NCBI GenBank assembly: GCA_910587135.1 | Contig: CAJULF010000052.1 | Coordinates: 1-18,423 of the forward strand | Direction of reading: 5' to 3' | Length of the DNA stretch: 18,423 nucleotides | Source: an uncultured Oscillospiraceae bacterium | Lineage (GTDB): Bacteria > Bacillota > Clostridia > Oscillospirales > Ruminococcaceae | In this document: one piece after another, positions 1-6,988 of the stretch | Layout of the letters: every line of letters begins with the position of its first letter | Numbering within the stretch: the first letter of the stretch is position 1 | Position numbers and translations under genes: made by a program | The notes under the pieces: generated by a model | What the model saw: only the letters and a program-made list of their open reading frames with translations | Told to the model about the DNA's origin: nothing | Databases searched by the model: none

Positions 1-502
1 ATCCGTCGACCAAAACACCGCCCTCGCGGTCTGCCATAGCACGCCCTACCTTGTCGGGGTCAAGCAAATCGTATACCTCGTCCGGAACATTATCGAGTTC
101 CTCGAGCATTTCATTTTCCAGAACAATCTCGCCGTATTCCGCAAAATCATTGCACGGATAAACGGGTATTGTTTGCAGATTGTAGGTGCGGTTTATCGCC
201 TCGTTTATCGTATCCGGCGGCTTGCGCAAAAGCGCTCTGTAAGCGCATTTCTCGGAAGTATCTTCGCTTATTTCTTCAAGCCTTTTCGCCAAAAAATTCA
301 GTTCATCAATGGTGGGTTCTTCGTTGAATTCGAAGCCGTTCAGCTCGGGAAACTTGTCGCATCTTTCAATGTGCACGAACGTTTCCCCGAAGACCTTCGC
401 CCTGTCCATTGCGTCAATGATTGTGTTTTTGTTTGCGGGAAGCATAACATAGGCGATGAATTCATCGTCCGTATTTGCTGCTTGTATTGCAATTTCAATC
501 AT
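1..502 (-). CDS. Conserved element protein, partial (possibly ArdA-like), C-terminus outside window
   Basis: An ATG at 502 lies about 10 nt after AAAGGAG and overlaps the previous gene by 8 nt. The frame stays open for 167 codons to the left edge, so the gene is truncated by the window only. The protein begins MIEIAIQAANTDDEFIAYVM and contains PTIDELNFLAKRLEEISED and, near the edge, LDNVPDEVYDLLDPDKVGRA and REGGVLVDG. That ending matches a conserved pattern I recall from gut Clostridia elements, sometimes labelled antirestriction protein ArdA; I cannot verify this. It is acidic and soluble. If ArdA-like, it would protect the transferred DNA from host restriction. Confidence 0.72.
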   Translation of the reverse strand, partial: MIEIAIQAANTDDEFIAYVMLPANKNTIIDAMDRAKVFGETFVHIERCDKFPELNGFEFNEEPTIDELNFLAKRLEEISEDTSEKCAYRALLRKPPDTINEAINRTYNLQTIPVYPCNDFAEYGEIVLENEMLEELDNVPDEVYDLLDPDKVGRAMADREGGVLVDG

Positions 503-674
503 AATTTTTCCGCTCCTTTCCGTCGGCGATCCACCGACCCGTATCGTCGCGGACGCGTCCGCTGTTGTCTATCGTCAGCTTCTTTCCCTCGGAAAGCGCA
601 AGGTGAATTACCTTGCAGTCCTCCGCAGTCGCACCGACATATGTTCTGTTGTCGTAGTCAATTTTTTCTGTCAT
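495..674 (-). CDS. Small uncharacterised protein (59 aa)
   Basis: An ATG at 674 follows GGGGAGG and overlaps the previous stop as ATGA; the frame ends in TGA at 495-497. The product begins MTEKIDYDNRTYVGATAEDC and contains KLTIDNSGRVRDDTGRWIADG, a charged, Gly- and Asp-rich segment. It is soluble, with no signal or membrane helix. I do not recognise a family. The reading frame overlaps the next gene by 8 nt, which supports translation. Confidence 0.6.
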   Translation of the reverse strand: MTEKIDYDNRTYVGATAEDCKVIHLALSEGKKLTIDNSGRVRDDTGRWIADGKERKNYD

Positions 675-1210
675 GTTACCTCCCCGTTCAGATAATCGTA
701 AACCGTTTTGATATATTGGGCTGCGTTGCCCGTGATTTCGTATTGCGGAAACTGCTCCAAAACGTTCTGCAAAGCCGTTTCAAGCTGATAAAATGACAGT
801 TCGTCAAAGCACTCGCAGAACGTTTCGTAATCGAAATCTTCTCCGAGTTCGTCGCCGAAATTCAGACAATAAAACGCAGCCCTGACCATGTTTCCGTCAA
901 GGCTGCTATCCTCATCATTATTTTCTTTTTCGATAATAACCTCGTCCAACTCGCCGAGCCACGAGCGCATATTATCGATAATTTCTTGCTGCTCATCGGT
1001 GAATTCCTGTGAAATAGAACTGCCCTTAAAACAGTAATCGAGCAGATCATTATTTGCGGATTCCACTCCCGAAACCATTCCGGCGAGCATCAAAATCAGC
1101 AGAATCAGCGGCATTAAAATCGCCGCTATCAGTATGGCGACCAATTTCCAAGTACGCTTATCGGTCGCTGCCGTGATGATCAATTTTATGACCGCAGGCG
1201 ATACCGCCAT
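671..1210 (-). CDS. Membrane protein resembling the N-terminus of CD1107/VirB1-type proteins, no hydrolase domain
   Basis: A 179-aa protein from ATG 1210, 7 nt after GGAGG. The start MAVSPAVIKLIITAATDKRT and a single strong membrane helix (about residues 24-46) match the N-terminus of the CD1107-like proteins that follow VirB4 in Clostridia conjugative elements. The outside part (about 47-179) is acidic and contains LDGNMVRAAFYCLNFGDEL and a closing segment YIKTVYDYLNG. In the related proteins a lysozyme or NlpC/P60 domain follows to cut peptidoglycan; here the gene stops and overlaps the next, small gene as ATGA. It may be a shortened, non-catalytic form or cooperate with a hydrolase outside the window. 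It follows a terminator, so its own promoter or readthrough is required. Confidence 0.72.
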   Translation of the reverse strand: MAVSPAVIKLIITAATDKRTWKLVAILIAAILMPLILLILMLAGMVSGVESANNDLLDYCFKGSSISQEFTDEQQEIIDNMRSWLGELDEVIIEKENNDEDSSLDGNMVRAAFYCLNFGDELGEDFDYETFCECFDELSFYQLETALQNVLEQFPQYEITGNAAQYIKTVYDYLNGEVT

Positions 1211-1225
1211 TGTATTCCTCCTTCC

Positions 1226-1258
1226 AAAACAAAAAGCCCGACATCACTGTCGGGCTTT
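1226..1258 (-). terminator. Intrinsic terminator after the MNT gene (works on both strands)
   Basis: An 11-bp perfect stem (AAAGCCCGACA with TGTCGGGCTTT, loop of four) has a T-rich tail on the minus strand (TTGTTTTG) and a weaker one (TTTCTTCTC) on the plus strand. It starts 12 nt past the MNT stop and ends before the ribosome site of the next gene. Confidence 0.85.
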
Positions 1259-1270
1259 CTTCTCAAATAT

Positions 1271-1591
1271 TCAATACGTGGGGGACTCATTTTTGTCATA
1301 AATCAGAATCTCATCACTCTGTATTTTGTCACAGAAATCATCGTCAAGACTGTTGGTTGTAAGCAAATCAACGTCTTTCGACAGCGCATCGCATATGTCC
1401 AACCGCATTCCGCTTAGAGCGAACAACCCGCGAAGTGATCCCTTGTCAACGCGAAGATCAATGTCGCTTTCAGCGGTCGCACAGCCTTTGGCATACGAGC
1501 CGAACAGGTATACGCGCTCCACTCCGTATTTCATAGCAATGGGAGTGATTTGTTTTCGAAGTTCCTCTACGGAATAGATTTTTTTGCTCAC
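1271..1591 (-). CDS. MNT-type nucleotidyltransferase (MntA antitoxin-like)
   Basis: A 106-aa protein. I chose GTG 1591, 9 nt after AAGGAG; an ATG three codons upstream abuts that site and is spaced too closely. The motif YLFGSYAKGCATAESDIDLRV carries the Gly-Ser pair and the two metal-binding aspartates of the DNA polymerase beta-like MNT fold, with a later VDLLTTN strand giving the third Asp. MNT proteins usually pair with a HEPN toxin; no HEPN gene is adjacent, so it may be an orphan or act on an unlinked partner. It has its own promoter and terminator, unlike its neighbours, which suggests an inserted cargo gene. Confidence 0.9.
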   Translation of the reverse strand: MSKKIYSVEELRKQITPIAMKYGVERVYLFGSYAKGCATAESDIDLRVDKGSLRGLFALSGMRLDICDALSKDVDLLTTNSLDDDFCDKIQSDEILIYDKNESPTY

Positions 1592-1612
1592 GGCAATCAT
1601 CTCCTTTTCTAC

Positions 1613-1641
1613 AGTATATCACACTTTTCCGAAAAAAGCAA
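1613..1641 (-). promoter_or_regulatory. Promoter of the MNT nucleotidyltransferase gene
   Basis: Minus-strand -35 TTGCTT (1641-1636), 17-nt spacer and extended -10 TGA-TATACT (hexamer 1618-1613). It is the best promoter in the window and lies wholly in the 58-nt gap after virB4. Confidence 0.65.
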
Positions 1642-1649
1642 AGAGGAAT

Positions 1650-3476
1650 TTATCTGCCACCCGCCGTTCCGAACAGTGCCGCCTTAAAATCGGGGGCTTT
1701 CACGCATAAGCAGTAACGTTCATTGCCGCATTTGTAAAGGCACACTCCTTGCTGCGAGTATTGAACCAACCCGTATTCCGAAGCCTCCACCTGAAGCGTA
1801 TCCATATACGTTTTCTTTTCGATAGTGCCGGGATAGAACAGGAAATGGTGGGTCGGGATCGAGAACAGCGGCTTGGTCAGCTCGCGGACATTCTCCACGA
1901 GGAAGTCCTCGATATTTTGACTCGCTAATATAACAGCCGACTCCTTTTTACGGACGCGCTTCATGAAATTTCGAATATACTCCACGGCGGTTAAATTCGT
2001 AAGGAAAAGGTAAAACTCATCGATGCTCGCAACCGTATTTCCTCGGCTCAAAAGCTGCTCGGACATATACGCCAGCACATTGAACAGCAAAGCATTTCGG
2101 ATATTTTTACTCGCCTGAAGCAGCCCTTTCACGCCGAATGTTACGAAATTATTATCCGTTATATTTGTGTATCCGTCAAAGAATTTACTCTCCGCACCCT
2201 TGCAAAGCGAGTGCAGTCCGAGACAAATATTCTGCAAGTTTTCGGCGGTATAAAGGCTTTTCTCTTTCGGATTGAATGCCTTATATTCCGCTTCTATCAG
2301 CTCATAAAAATCCGAGAGTATCGGATAATCTGTCGGCTGCATTTTGCTCCAATCGGTATCGTCGCTGATATTAAATTTCTCATATAATTTAATCAGCAGT
2401 AACTCAATCGTGTCAATTTCTCTGTCCGAAAAATCCTTGTAGCTGCGAAAAAAGTCACGGAGAAAGCTGATGTGCTGCGACAGCTTTGTCTTGGATTTAA
2501 AGGCTCGGGGAGCGTCATCGTCATCGCTTGTTCCGTCATCCCAGGACTTGGGTTCAAGGACATTTATAATATACTCGCCCGACATAAGGTCGATAAAACA
2601 GCCGCCGAGATTTTTTGTCAAGTCGACATACTCCATCTCGGGATCGAGGCAAATAATATTCTTTCCGCTTTCACGGAGATTTGTTAAAATCAGCTTTAAC
2701 AGATATGATTTTCCTTGCCCCGAATTGCCGAGTATAAGCGTGTTGGCGTTTGTCTTATCGTCACTTCGCTTATTAAAGTCGACAATAATGTTCGATCCGA
2801 ACTTATCTCTCCCCAAATAAAAACCGTTCTCATCGGTTTTGCCGGAAAATGAAAAGGGATAAAGGTTCGCGGTGCTGCTTGCGGGAATTACCCTCTCAAA
2901 CTGCTCCCGAAACATATTCCGACCGCTCGGCATTACGCTCATAAAGCCGTGCTGTTGGCGGAGCATAAGGCGGTCAACATTTAATTTTGAGCGCACCAGC
3001 TCCGTCTGCACCTCGGTCTGGAGAATTCTTAAGTTATCCAACGAGTCGGAAATCATTTCGAGAAAAACAGCGACATGGAGCAGCGGCTCACGGTTTCGGT
3101 GCATATCCGCGGCGAGCTGCGCCACGTCCTGGAGGTTGCTTTCGGCAGCGACGGTCTGCTGCAGATCGTTGGTGGAATTGCGCTGCATACGGTTTTTATT
3201 TGCCGCGTTTGAAATAATTCTTTTTTCCTCTGCTGCGGTCACATGGCGGGTATAGATACGTAAGGTCACGCCGTCCTTTTCACCAAGATAACGCAATATC
3301 GCTTGTTCGCTCGTTGAGGTCGGATATTCCCTTAACGCCCACACACAGCGGAATGTGTTTCCGCAAATAAAATAGTCTGTGTAGAATTTTATCACGGACG
3401 GCGCAATCATATCGAGGAAATTTTTCTGCGGTTTTGTCGCAAAGTCTCTCTCAACTGTACTTATTTTCTTCTTCAA
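1650..3476 (-). CDS. virB4: VirB4/TraE-type conjugation ATPase
   Basis: A 608-aa ATPase. The start is TTG at 3476, 6 nt after GGGGGG and overlapping the previous stop (TTGA). Walker A GNSGQGKS lies at 250-257 and Walker B VASIDEF at 482-488 (D486, E487); a LDPE motif (277-280) and the ASQNIEDF motif (518-525) complete the VirB4 set. The N-terminal 200 residues (TDYFICGNTFRCVWALREYP) are shorter than in many VirB4 proteins, consistent with a separate N-domain protein at 5087-4506. It energises the conjugative channel at the inner face of the membrane. No frameshift is visible. The -35 of the following MNT promoter lies just after its stop. Confidence 0.95.
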   Translation of the reverse strand: MKKKISTVERDFATKPQKNFLDMIAPSVIKFYTDYFICGNTFRCVWALREYPTSTSEQAILRYLGEKDGVTLRIYTRHVTAAEEKRIISNAANKNRMQRNSTNDLQQTVAAESNLQDVAQLAADMHRNREPLLHVAVFLEMISDSLDNLRILQTEVQTELVRSKLNVDRLMLRQQHGFMSVMPSGRNMFREQFERVIPASSTANLYPFSFSGKTDENGFYLGRDKFGSNIIVDFNKRSDDKTNANTLILGNSGQGKSYLLKLILTNLRESGKNIICLDPEMEYVDLTKNLGGCFIDLMSGEYIINVLEPKSWDDGTSDDDDAPRAFKSKTKLSQHISFLRDFFRSYKDFSDREIDTIELLLIKLYEKFNISDDTDWSKMQPTDYPILSDFYELIEAEYKAFNPKEKSLYTAENLQNICLGLHSLCKGAESKFFDGYTNITDNNFVTFGVKGLLQASKNIRNALLFNVLAYMSEQLLSRGNTVASIDEFYLFLTNLTAVEYIRNFMKRVRKKESAVILASQNIEDFLVENVRELTKPLFSIPTHHFLFYPGTIEKKTYMDTLQVEASEYGLVQYSQQGVCLYKCGNERYCLCVKAPDFKAALFGTAGGR

Positions 3477-4513
3477 GATAATCCCCCCATTCCTTGATTT
3501 ATCTCCTGCTCGGGAAACGCCTCGCTTTCGGGCTTGAGAAAATAATCATCGTCGCAGTCCCAGAACGAGATATAAACCGAATCATCGCCAAGCCTTATTT
3601 CACGCTGCTCGAAGCCCTCTCCAAAGCCGTCTGCCAGACTTCCGGTTAGCTCTCCGACAAGGTCGATCATTTCAGTCTTATTGAGTTCTCCGTAGGATTT
3701 TACGGTGATAACTCCATAAATGTCGCCGTTTCGGGTTTCCACTCTTGGCATGGCGGAGAACACCTTTTTATCGAGGTTCTTGTCATGAAAATATGCCGCC
3801 AACCCGTGCTTTACAGCGTCCTCGTCACTATAAAGATCGGCACGGATAGCCGCATTAATTTCATTATCGTAACCGATATAATTTGCGGAATCTACTTCGT
3901 CATAATCATCACATGGATCGTCAGGATCGACACGAAATGTCAGCGGACAGTAAAGCCTTGTTTCAACAAGCTCGCGCTTAGTCACTTCTAAAGAGTTATG
4001 GGTCAGTTCACAGTCATCGATCCTCGGATCACCGCAGAGCACATCCGAGGCGTAATCCACAAATATTTCGGCGAGATTACTGTCGTCAATAAGATCTGTC
4101 AGCGATATGCTGAATTCACTCTCATTTGCATTTTGTTTTAGCCATCTGTCAATGCAGCAATCCATGTGGATTTTCAGATCGTCCAGCATCAGACTCTGCT
4201 CATGCTGATGAACAATATCCCTTGCATTCGGAATATATTGCGAATAGCGGGCATAATCATATCCCTCAGAATTGACGAGAAGTCCATCACCGTTTTCTTT
4301 GTTCACAAAAAGCACTCCGTGATAGGTATTGTTATAATAGCCCATCAATTCCTTGTACTGCGGAAGATAATAGTTGCGCTCCATAGGCTTTTCGATGAAT
4401 TTTTTGAACTCCGTATCGGAGACCTCTATTACCTTTTCCACAGCGCATTTCTTGGGAACAAACCGATCTGCCTTGCAGACCATATTCGCGTTTAAAATAA
4501 GTTTATCAGCCAT
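3473..4513 (-). CDS. Unrecognised acidic protein encoded between the T4SS genes (possibly DUF6329-like)
   Basis: A 346-aa soluble, acidic protein with no signal peptide or membrane helix. A recognisable tail (about residues 275-330) runs YGVITVKSYGELN, then SLADGFGEGFEQREI and VYISFWDCDDDYFLKPE; I recall such a tail from element proteins sometimes labelled DUF6329, unverified. The middle is rich in Asp and Glu (DPDDPCDDYDEVD). The start at ATG 4513 follows AAAGGTGG and overlaps the previous stop by 8 nt; its own stop overlaps the TTG start of virB4 (TTGA). Tight coupling on both sides implies a role with VirB4. I do not know the function. Confidence 0.7.
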   Translation of the reverse strand: MADKLILNANMVCKADRFVPKKCAVEKVIEVSDTEFKKFIEKPMERNYYLPQYKELMGYYNNTYHGVLFVNKENGDGLLVNSEGYDYARYSQYIPNARDIVHQHEQSLMLDDLKIHMDCCIDRWLKQNANESEFSISLTDLIDDSNLAEIFVDYASDVLCGDPRIDDCELTHNSLEVTKRELVETRLYCPLTFRVDPDDPCDDYDEVDSANYIGYDNEINAAIRADLYSDEDAVKHGLAAYFHDKNLDKKVFSAMPRVETRNGDIYGVITVKSYGELNKTEMIDLVGELTGSLADGFGEGFEQREIRLGDDSVYISFWDCDDDYFLKPESEAFPEQEINQGMGGLS

Positions 4514-5087
4514 TTAAAATCCACCTTTCTCCATCGTTATTTTCAAATTTTTCCGTGGTCACGTTCTGTTCAAAATAGACGGCGAGGAGCGTCTTGATGT
4601 CCTCGCCGTCGTATCGTCTTGCCGAGAATCCGTTCTCGTTCAAGGTCTTTTCGATCCTGTTCAGATACGAAAAAATCTCCTTGTCTTTCAGCCCTCGAAT
4701 GCGCACTATAAGCAAAAATTCACGAGCCGTAGCCGTCAGCGCCTGAATATGATCGAGGTGCTGCATATCCTGCTCGAGCAGTTTACGCACTGCAGGATTT
4801 TCTTCCTTTTTCGAGAGATTTTTCAAGTGATTTTTATTGCTCTCAAAGCTCTCGCGGCTGTTCACGCAGAGTATTTCGATCTCCGTCAAGCCTTTGAGAA
4901 CGCTCATCAGCGAGTATATCTTCGCCGACAGACTCGCTTCGGACATCACGGAAATATTGCTCGGCTTGATACTGAAAAAGACCGCCTCGTTTGAAGCGGT
5001 CTTTAGAGAATATTCGGTTATCCCCTCGATTCCGAGGAGCTGCCGAGTGCTTTGGTTCTGCCTGTTCTGTTGTTTCTTGTCTTTCAA
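4506..5087 (-). CDS. VirB4 N-terminal-domain-like accessory protein
   Basis: A 193-aa protein. I chose the TTG at 5087, which is 5 nt after GGAGG and overlaps the PrgI stop as TTGA; an ATG four codons upstream overlaps the ribosome site itself. The pattern GIEGITEYSLKTASNEAVFF, then a SLMSVLKGLTEIEILCVNSR strand and the end IKTLLAVYFEQNVTTE resembles the N-terminal (CagE/TrbE/VirB) part of VirB4 ATPases. No P-loop is present. It sits between PrgI and VirB4, separated from VirB4 by one gene. It is probably a separately encoded VirB4 N-domain that contacts the membrane parts. This identification is by pattern memory and less certain than that of VirB4. Confidence 0.72.
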   Translation of the reverse strand: MKDKKQQNRQNQSTRQLLGIEGITEYSLKTASNEAVFFSIKPSNISVMSEASLSAKIYSLMSVLKGLTEIEILCVNSRESFESNKNHLKNLSKKEENPAVRKLLEQDMQHLDHIQALTATAREFLLIVRIRGLKDKEIFSYLNRIEKTLNENGFSARRYDGEDIKTLLAVYFEQNVTTEKFENNDGERWILNG

Positions 5088-5344
5088 TGTAACCTCCATC
5101 TATATTCTTGTTGCTCGATAAAAAAATACCTTGTCGCGTATTTTATAAAATCGAGAATGCTTATATCATCGTGTCGTATTGCCAGAAACGCGTACACAAG
5201 CGTAATTATAACGGGTAATGAAAACCCCGTTTGCGACATTGCGAACACGGAAATTAACGCACCGATACCGATCACGGCAAGGTCTTTCAGCCGCCACAGA
5301 AACAGCGTTGGCGCGGCTTTGAGGTTGTCGGGATAAATGTACAT
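5084..5344 (-). CDS. PrgI/VirB3-like conjugation protein
   Basis: An 86-aa protein beginning MYIYPDNLKA, with two adjacent hydrophobic segments (about residues 22-54) and the tail ISILDFIKYATRYFFIEQQ. This is the PrgI/VirB3-type plan that precedes VirB4 in Gram-positive elements. ATG 5344 is 4 nt after GGAGG and 9 nt after trbL. It probably links the VirB4 ATPase to the membrane channel. Its TGA overlaps the TTG start of the next gene (TTGA). Confidence 0.86.
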   Translation of the reverse strand: MYIYPDNLKAAPTLFLWRLKDLAVIGIGALISVFAMSQTGFSLPVIITLVYAFLAIRHDDISILDFIKYATRYFFIEQQEYRWRLH

Positions 5345-5353
5345 ATAGCCTCC

Positions 5354-6220
5354 TTATTTTTTTGCAACCGACGACACCATCTGCTTGAGGTGAACCGCCG
5401 ATTGAGCCGTATTGATAACGCCGTTTATATTCGGTCGCGCCGCAGTTTCCAGTCCGAACAGTCCTGCGATCCTCGGAATTTCTCCTGCCGCAAGCATAAT
5501 TCCCAATCCAAGCAGCCAGTAATCCTTAAACAGAATGAGTCCGCACACAAGCATAGTCGACTGTAAAAATGCGGTCAGACAGGTCGCTATCACCTGTTTT
5601 ACCCACATGATAAAGCCGTCTGTGTAGCCCCTCGGGACACTGAACATATACATCGCTCCGACCGCTATTTGTATCAGCAGAATTCCGCCGCGCTTTATGC
5701 TTGCGAAGAACACCTTGATAACCGAATAGCCCATCATTACCGCGATCAGAATGCCAAGCAGAGGACCAAATAAAAATCCGTTTATAACGTCAAGGCAGGC
5801 GTTCAAAAGCGTTCCGCTGCCCTCCGGCGCAATCAAGCCAGTAAGATCGGAAGACATACTGCTTTGGAGCGATACCGCAAATCCGTAGAGCTGCACAGGT
5901 ACTGTGCAAAACAGATTTACCGCGAAAAATCCCTTGATTATATTTAACGCAAGTGCTTTGGGATCGCCGCGTCCGTTCTGCGACTCTATTGCAAAATCGA
6001 ACAGGGCAACAACTATTCCAACAATAAATAACGTCCATCCGAAATTACTGAAAAGCTGCACGATCTGTTTCACCCACGGAAGTCCGAAAAGGTCGTAGCC
6101 CGTGGCGTTCATCACGCCGAAAAAATCGCCGAGTAATGCGATAATTTTTTGATATAACAGGTCGGAAAAGTAGTCAAAAATTTTGGTTACAAAATCCGCG
6201 CCTATATCGAAAACAAAAAT
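5354..6220 (-). CDS. TrbL/VirB6-like conjugation channel protein, probable ATT start
   Basis: A polytopic membrane protein with about six hydrophobic helices, ending in LKQMVSSVAKK. An N-terminal amphipathic stretch (FVTKIFDYFSDLLYQKIIAL) precedes the helices. The segments FGWTLFIVGIVVALFDFAIE and NIIKGFFAVNLFCTVPVQLY are typical of the TrbL/DUF6045-like proteins upstream of PrgI and VirB4 in Gram-positive conjugative elements. It forms the inner-membrane channel. The start is unusual: GGAGG at 6232-6228 is 7 nt before ATT at 6220, and no ATG, GTG or TTG is in frame there. The upstream ATG at 6262 lies inside the hairpin with no usable ribosome site; the next ATG, at 6112, would remove the amphipathic helix. 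Length from ATT is 288 aa. Family call firm, start unusual. Confidence 0.85.
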   Translation of the reverse strand: MFVFDIGADFVTKIFDYFSDLLYQKIIALLGDFFGVMNATGYDLFGLPWVKQIVQLFSNFGWTLFIVGIVVALFDFAIESQNGRGDPKALALNIIKGFFAVNLFCTVPVQLYGFAVSLQSSMSSDLTGLIAPEGSGTLLNACLDVINGFLFGPLLGILIAVMMGYSVIKVFFASIKRGGILLIQIAVGAMYMFSVPRGYTDGFIMWVKQVIATCLTAFLQSTMLVCGLILFKDYWLLGLGIMLAAGEIPRIAGLFGLETAARPNINGVINTAQSAVHLKQMVSSVAKK

Positions 6221-6237
6221 AGTTTCACCTCCAAAAC

Positions 6238-6266
6238 GGCAATGTCCGAAGCACTCGGACATTGCC
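6238..6266 (-). other. Perfect 12-bp hairpin between the DUF6809-like gene and trbL
   Basis: GGCAATGTCCGA pairs with TCGGACATTGCC across a 5-nt loop, starting 7 nt after the DUF6809-like stop. On the minus strand it is followed by GTTTTGG, a poor T-tract, and then directly by the trbL ribosome site GGAGG (6232-6228). It could be a weak terminator, an attenuator or an RNA-processing site. It contains the only in-frame ATG upstream of trbL. Confidence 0.8.
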
Positions 6267-6273
6267 TTGATAA

Positions 6274-6552
6274 TTATTTTTCCTCTGAATAAAAGCTCTC
6301 CGCCGCCAAATTCATGCCGATTTTGAAGCCGTTGACAAACGCGTCAATCACAATTTCGCCCTGCATTGCTGTGTGCGCATCGCATAATTGCTCGAGCCTT
6401 TTGCGCTTTTCTTTCGGCAGCATTCCTTGAATTTCCCGATACAAAAGCGTGAACTGCTTTTGGAATTTTTCATATTCCTTTGTTTCAAATTTGCATGAAT
6501 CCGAGGGTCTGAGCCCTCCGAGAAACATTTCGCGGATAAATTTTCGGTGCAT
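6274..6552 (-). CDS. Small helical protein, DUF6809-like
   Basis: A 92-aa soluble protein, mostly helical, with a central charged helix (LPKEKRKRLEQLCDAHTAMQ) and the C-terminal pattern EIVIDAFVNGFKIGMNLAAE, which resembles DUF6809-type proteins of Clostridia elements. ATG 6552 follows a GGGGGTGG site. It has no membrane segment or known motif. It is the first gene after the TATAAT promoter and is followed immediately by a 12-bp hairpin. The role is unknown; its position suggests either regulation or cytoplasmic assembly of the T4SS. The family assignment is from memory. Confidence 0.7.
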   Translation of the reverse strand: MHRKFIREMFLGGLRPSDSCKFETKEYEKFQKQFTLLYREIQGMLPKEKRKRLEQLCDAHTAMQGEIVIDAFVNGFKIGMNLAAESFYSEEK

Positions 6553-6584
6553 TTTTCCACCCCCTCTGTACGTTATCAGAACAC

Positions 6585-6613
6585 ATTATACCGTTTTCGG
6601 CGGCGGAAATCTA
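6585..6613 (-). promoter_or_regulatory. Candidate promoter for the T4SS core operon
   Basis: A perfect -10 TATAAT (6590-6585) stands 17 nt after a weak -35 TAGATT (6613-6608), in the 80-nt gap before the DUF6809-like gene. A small CCG-AAAA-CGG hairpin sits in the spacer and could modulate access. This would give the conjugative core its own start site, separate from the pilus operon. Confidence 0.55.
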
Positions 6614-6632
6614 TCACCAAAACCAACAAAAA

Positions 6633-6971
6633 TCATATATTTACGATCTGCCAAATATACATCGGCGCGGTCAGCGTAAACACTAAGCAAGCGAATAAAA
6701 TCGCGGGAGCCGCCCATTCAAAGTGTCCCGATTTCCGATAATCAAAATACGAAAGTGCGAGTTTGGCAAAGAAAAATACCGCTAAAATAAGGTCGATAAT
6801 CGGGAATACAACGTTGTTTACAACGGTTTTGATCTGCCCCGAAGCGGACTTCCATGTGCCCTCGATTGCACCCGCGACATCGCCGTCCGCAAAGGCGCAA
6901 ACGGACATTGCGGTCATTGCGATAATCATAATCATTACAACAGAAATAATTTTGATTGTTTTCTTTTTCAT
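6633..6971 (-). CDS. DUF3852 family, VirB2/TrbC-like small membrane protein
   Basis: A 112-aa protein with a cleavable signal peptide (about residues 1-28, probable cleavage after AFA), a short region DVAGAIEGTWKSASGQIKTV, and two hydrophobic helices (about 53-75 and 87-108). The plan (signal peptide plus two helices, about 80 mature residues) is that of VirB2-type pilins and of the small proteins that precede TrbL in Gram-positive conjugative elements. It matches my memory of DUF3852. Start at ATG 6971 behind AAAGGAA, 17 nt after the secreted-protein gene, so it is co-transcribed with it. It may be a pilin or a membrane-channel subunit of the T4SS. Confidence 0.78.
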   Translation of the reverse strand: MKKKTIKIISVVMIMIIAMTAMSVCAFADGDVAGAIEGTWKSASGQIKTVVNNVVFPIIDLILAVFFFAKLALSYFDYRKSGHFEWAAPAILFACLVFTLTAPMYIWQIVNI

Positions 6972-6988
6972 AATTGTTAATTCCTTTC

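Noticed and set aside
173..796. Plus-strand open frame of 207 codons at the left edge
   Set aside because: It lies opposite two coupled minus-strand genes with good ribosome sites; its product has no recognisable domain and is rich in Cys, Phe and Arg as expected from an antisense frame.
6220..6262. ATG at 6262 as the start of TrbL
   Set aside because: It is inside the perfect 12-bp hairpin and has no properly spaced ribosome site, whereas GGAGG is ideally placed for the ATT at 6220. Kept as an alternative in the gene entry.
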